This document shows positions 61,085-64,000 of a stretch of DNA of 64,000 nucleotides, in pieces; the first letter of the stretch is position 1; every line of letters begins with the position of its first letter. Source of the stretch: Anodontia alba (taxonomy: Eukaryota > Mollusca > Bivalvia > Lucinida > Lucinidae); the NCBI GenBank assembly GCA_964016985.1, contig OZ024825.1, positions 43,477,668 through 43,541,667 on the forward strand. Reading direction: 5' to 3'. The translations under genes were made by a program, and so were the position numbers. The notes under the pieces are model-generated. The model did not search any database and was not told the DNA's origin. It worked only from the letters and a program-made list of their open reading frames with translations.

Positions 61085-62086
61085 ATGGCCGAGGGCTGTG
61101 GCGATATCGAGATGGACACGTTCGGCGGCGCCGGGGCGTACGACATTGGTGATGATACAATTACCACTGACGATGATACTGTCAACCTCCCCGACGTCCC
61201 GATGTCCCCTCCCCCCCCCCCCCCCCCACGCCGGATGTCCAGCAACAGTTTTTCGCGTCCGGGGACAGTATTCAGAGCATGCGAGATGATTTAAGACGGT
61301 CAGCACTTGAGGACCAGAAGAAGCGCCTGGTTGATACTTTCTCAACGAAGTGCACCGTGCCTATAGGTTGCGCCCAGGCAGGATCGACTATAGACAGTTC
61401 AGAATTGGCGACGACAGCAAAACGCTATACTGGGAGCCCGGCGACGGCAAGAAGATCCGTATGACCTCGACGAAAGGGAGATTCCAGTTCCTGGCATTAT
61501 CGACGCTGGCCACCAGATATGGAGATGGTGATACAAATGCGCTGCAGGACTCGCTGGGGCTCACGTACGTCGGGGAAGCGGCTCCTTAAAGCCGCCGAGG
61601 AGACGATCCAGAAGGAAATTAAATCCCTGAGCCCCACAGACATTGATAGCGCCGATCCAAAGGATTTGTTCAACTTTGCCGAGAACGAGAGGCGCATGAT
61701 TGACCGAGCCCTGGCGGCAGTAGGGGACGAGCCAGATGTCTCAGCGTGGCTACTCCAGGCCGTTCGGGAGCTTAATGGGTTTAAAAAGGTAAGAGAAAAG
61801 TTCAGGGAGTGCCACAATCACAAACCGCAGCCCTTCCCAGACCCCAAGAGGAAGAGGAGACCGATAAATCCAAACAAGCGCAAATCGAACAAACGTACGA
61901 AAAGCACTACGATTAGCTCTCTCTTCCCCAAGCGAGGTAATCGCAATACTAAAAGGACTAAAAAACACAAGAAAAAAAATGACACATGGAAAGACATACA
62001 ACAAATGGCCTCGTAGAATAAACCACAAAGCAACAAAGAATAAGACTAACACCGGGACCACCGCCTTAGAACGGTCAGTAGAGTAA
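61085..62086 (+). pseudogene. Virus-like protein with acidic N-terminus and strongly basic tail, frameshifted
   Basis: The start MAEGCGDIEMD at 61085 leads into an Asp/Thr-rich stretch and a proline run encoded by a 17-C homopolymer (61211-61227). After it the frame must change (near 61245), change again near 61345 and again near 61585 to stay open. A helical middle (KAAEETIQKEIKSLSPTDID) follows, then a Lys/Arg-rich tail with KRKRRP, KRKSNKRTK and KRTKKHKKK. A last shift near 61985 leads to the stop at 62084-62086, 6 bp before the next start. About 330 codons. The tail looks like a DNA-binding or nuclear-localising core-type segment. Fragments of its 3' half occur at three other loci in this window. 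Confidence 0.6.
61211..61227 (+). repeat. C17 homopolymer within virus-like gene
   Basis: Seventeen consecutive C bases, preceded by cccct. It encodes polyproline in the opening frame and is prone to slippage in replication, transcription and sequencing. Confidence 0.9.
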
Positions 62087-62213
62087 ACTGCGATGACCGA
62101 TGTCCGAGACGAACTGGCGAACAACTTGACGAAGCTGTCCAAAACTGAGGAATATTTGGCCCTGGAGCGCCGGAAATTGACGGAAACGGACGACCCCAGC
62201 GATCTGTAAAGGA

Positions 62214-62427
62214 TTCGAGACCGAATCAGTCAACTTGAGGTAAAAGAGAGGGACAACTTGAAGCCCTCTGCAGTAATCCGAAATAACCGTGCGGCGTTTG
62301 TTGTTGGAAGCAACGACCGACACGAACAAAGTAGTGAGATGAGTTTTATTTTTCTTCGCAACAATTTTCGAGACCGAATCAGTCAACTTGAGGTAAAAGA
62401 GAGGGACAACTTGAAGCCCTCTGCAGT
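62214..62427 (+). repeat. 61-bp direct duplication flanking a 92-bp inverted insert
   Basis: 62214-62274 equals 62367-62427. Between them, 62275-62366 (with 3 bp of overlap at each side, 62272-62369) is the inverse of 57190-57287. The arrangement interrupts the membrane-protein gene. Confidence 0.95.
62272..62369 (-). repeat. 98-bp inverted repeat, right arm
   Basis: Inverse copy (97/98) of 57190-57287. Here it lies inside a gene, so it is the derived copy. Confidence 0.95.
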
Positions 62428-62800
62428 CTCTCCGGTCGCAGGTAAGTCGAATCCGCGAGACGGTCCGGTGATAGCTCACTGGAGACCAAAAACTCCGCGA
62501 ACGGCTCCGTACCTTCTTTCGGGATCAAGGGATTACCATCGCGTCGATTCTCACGGCATTCGGGATGACCATCAATACTATCATCCTTGCGATCACCGGT
62601 GGAGGCGCGGCAGATGTACCGTCGCCCAAGCCATCCGGCGGGGTGAAGGAGTGGGTAAAAAAACACCTGCAGGCCCTCGGGCGGGCCCTTGCCAGACTAG
62701 CGGGTAAGGCTGCTGCCGCCTTCCCTGGCATTATCGGCTCAGTCGTCTCCTGGCCCCAAGTGCAATTCCAGCAGTAACTAAGGCTGTTTTTTTCTTCTTC

Positions 62801-63061
62801 ATGGGCCGTCGCCTGTTTTTGTTGTTACTTGTTACGAAGCAATTGATGCGAAGCAACAGGAATAACAGCAGCACCGGGGTTCATATAATAGTACAGAAGA
62901 CACCTCAAGTGCGGTTTACACTTGAAGGCATTCAACACCAAGCTGATTACCGCTTTTTGGATCTAGATAAGATTATGATAGGTTCAGTTGCTTTTAAAAT
63001 GCTTCGATTTACGCCCAATGAGCTCACGTCTGATCAAGCCTCGGTCATTATGGACCAGTAG
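62801..63061 (+). CDS. Small ORF in virus-like cluster, unknown
   Basis: An 86-codon intact frame, MGRRLFLLLLVTKQLMRSNR and onward, with a hydrophobic N-terminal patch and a mixed soluble remainder. It lies 23 bp after one cluster gene and 40 bp before the next, on the same strand. Base composition is more AT-rich than its neighbours. It is the only member of the cluster without an obvious lesion. No family was recognised. Confidence 0.4.
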   Translation: MGRRLFLLLLVTKQLMRSNRNNSSTGVHIIVQKTPQVRFTLEGIQHQADYRFLDLDKIMIGSVAFKMLRFTPNELTSDQASVIMDQ

Positions 63062-63101
63062 TTCATTTTAGACCTACATACCAGCGAGTGAGAAGGTCTC
63101 G

Positions 63102-63776
63102 ATGGGCCTCTACCCGCCACTTGGAACCGGAGACAATCACCGCCTTCAGGATTTAGCCGAAGTCAGATCCAATCTCGAAAAAGAACGAGACTTCAGAGCC
63201 TCGCTCTGTAAGAAATACCGGCGCGGTGTTAATGTTGTAGACGGACTTGACACCGCGCTTTCGGTGGCCAGCGTGGGCTTGGCTGCTTCTGGCGTTGGAA
63301 ACAATCATCGCGGTGCCTGTAGCCATTGGCATTCAAGCTGGAGCGATTGTGTGTGGGTTGCTGGGAGCCGGAGGAAAAATTATAGGCCGAAGGCTTCAAG
63401 CAAAAGCTAGCAAGCATGATCAGATCCGTGTCCTGGCTGAGTCAAAGCTAAACACAATCGCAGACCGTATTTCGAGCGCGCTGACCGATGATGACGAGGA
63501 GTTTCGCCTGATTTTGACTGAGGTTGACAAGTACAATCAGATGAAAGCTAAGATTTATGGGCGTCAGAAACAGAGTTTGTCCGAGGAATAAAAAAGGAGC
63601 TATTACGGCTTGCGAGAGACGAAGCGATGATGACAGCCCGTACCAAGCTGTTGGAAGAGCTCCACCAAGCTGGAGGCACTGGCACCTCTAAATCAATATC
63701 TCGTGCTCGCGAGCTTAAAAGAGCGCAGGCTGATCAGGACCCAATGAGCTGGTCGGTCCAATCGCAAAGCCCTTAA
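63102..63776 (+). pseudogene. Virus-like protein with two hydrophobic segments, frameshifted
   Basis: The start MGLYPPLGTGDNHRLQDLAE at 63102 opens a helical N-terminus, then DTALSVASVGLAASGVG. A shift near 63300 leads into AVPVAIGIQAGAIVCGLLGA, a strong membrane segment, followed by charged helices (RVLAESKLNTIADRISSAL). That frame stops at 63591. A third frame (ETEFVRGIKKELLRLARDEA onward) is open from about 63550 to the TAA at 63774-63776, so another shift near 63560-63590 is likely. Gly/Ala-rich hydrophobic pairs with flanking helices suggest a virion membrane protein; function unknown. Confidence 0.5.
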
Positions 63777-64000
63777 TCTTTTTCCAGGGTCTACTCGAAA
63801 AGGCTCTTCCTGGTCGTAACATGGCACATACAAATCACCCCTTTCTCGGCAGCGACCATATGTCAGGGGGCGCTAGTACATGTACCACACGCTGTCCTTT
63901 CATACTCGCAAATTAGCACATATTTAAGAGCTCTTTGATTCTGCCCGAGCTCTCTTTACTAAAGAGCATTTTTACCTCCACCCCACTCGCGAGTTACTCT
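63777..64000 (+). promoter_or_regulatory. Right-end non-coding region with TATA-like box and hairpin
   Basis: No open frame of note. tatttaag at about 63931 resembles a TATA box, and ctctttactaaagag (about 63950-63964) is a perfect short inverted repeat. This could precede a further gene of the cluster beyond the window or be the element edge. Confidence 0.3.

Larger units (their letters stand above)
62093..62777 (+). pseudogene. Virus-like membrane/amphipathic protein with internal duplication
   Basis: The start MTDVRDELANNLTKLSKTEE opens a coiled-coil-like N-terminus. A TAA at 62207-62209 interrupts it. The same frame then runs through a 61-bp segment that is present twice (62214-62274, 62367-62427) around a 92-bp inverted insert. 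After a shift near 62440-62480, a membrane helix (ITIASILTAFGMTINTIILA), a Gly/Pro linker and a basic amphipathic stretch (VKEWVKKHLQALGRALARL) lead to the stop at 62777. An amphipathic basic helix next to a membrane helix suggests a membrane-active virion protein; this is inference. Six bp separate it from the upstream gene. Confidence 0.55.

Noticed and set aside
57045..63776. Polinton/Maverick with polymerase B and integrase
   Set aside because: No polymerase, integrase or protease motif was seen in any frame within the window. The ATPase alone does not identify a polinton.
57045..63776. Frameshifts explained only by sequencing error
   Set aside because: Error cannot be excluded, but the LINE in the same assembly has just two lesions in 5 kb whereas this block has more than a dozen, many outside homopolymers, plus true stop codons.

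Overview
This is a eukaryotic, repeat-dominated window, most likely from a mollusc (bivalve-like) genome. The evidence is an almost pure satellite array, an I/Nimb-type non-LTR retrotransposon with a CCHC ORF1, tRNA-derived SINEs, and hairpin-ended elements that carry tandem repeats plus an ACGG microsatellite, an architecture known from bivalve pearl/Helentron-type elements. The species is inferred, not proven. No intact host protein-coding gene was recognised.

Layout. (1) 1-30722: head-to-tail satellite of about 335/336 bp. Each unit is a dimer of two diverged ~168-bp monomers (A and B). A 200-N gap at 8156-8355 separates two homogenised subfamilies. (2) 30977-31115: a 5S rRNA-like pseudogene followed by a T-run. 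(3) 31284-36456: a nearly full-length minus-strand LINE with ORF1 (one frameshift), ORF2 (one in-frame stop; endonuclease, reverse transcriptase, RNase H), a 3' hairpin and an ATCC tail. (4) 36.5-57 kb: AT-rich accessory DNA. It holds microsatellites, several minisatellites (128, 146, 175, 90 and 78 bp periods), SINEs, nested TA-flanked MITEs, a palindromic MITE family in two copies, a possible piggyBac-like MITE, two hairpin-ended Helentron/pearl-like elements and three dispersed fragments of a virus-like gene. (5) About 57.05-63.78 kb: a visibly GC-richer block of tightly packed, overlapping genes in two divergent clusters.

The block at 57-64 kb is the most interesting part. The minus-strand cluster reads: candidate capsid protein, A32/FtsK-HerA-like packaging ATPase (Walker A and Walker B visible), long membrane protein, two small membrane proteins, and one further fragment. 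The plus-strand cluster reads: protein with a very basic tail, coiled-coil/membrane/amphipathic protein, a small unknown ORF, and a double-hydrophobic membrane protein. The clusters diverge from a 64-bp intergenic region that contains a repeated motif. Genes abut or overlap at TAATG/ATGA junctions. This resembles a small dsDNA virus of the double-jelly-roll/packaging-ATPase type with an unusually high share of membrane proteins. Nearly every gene carries frameshifts or stops, so it is a decayed endogenous copy. No DNA polymerase, integrase or protease was seen, and the element may continue past the window's right edge. A 98-bp inverted repeat (97/98 identical) joins the left end of the block to a 61-bp duplication near 62.3 kb, which looks like a template-switch rearrangement.
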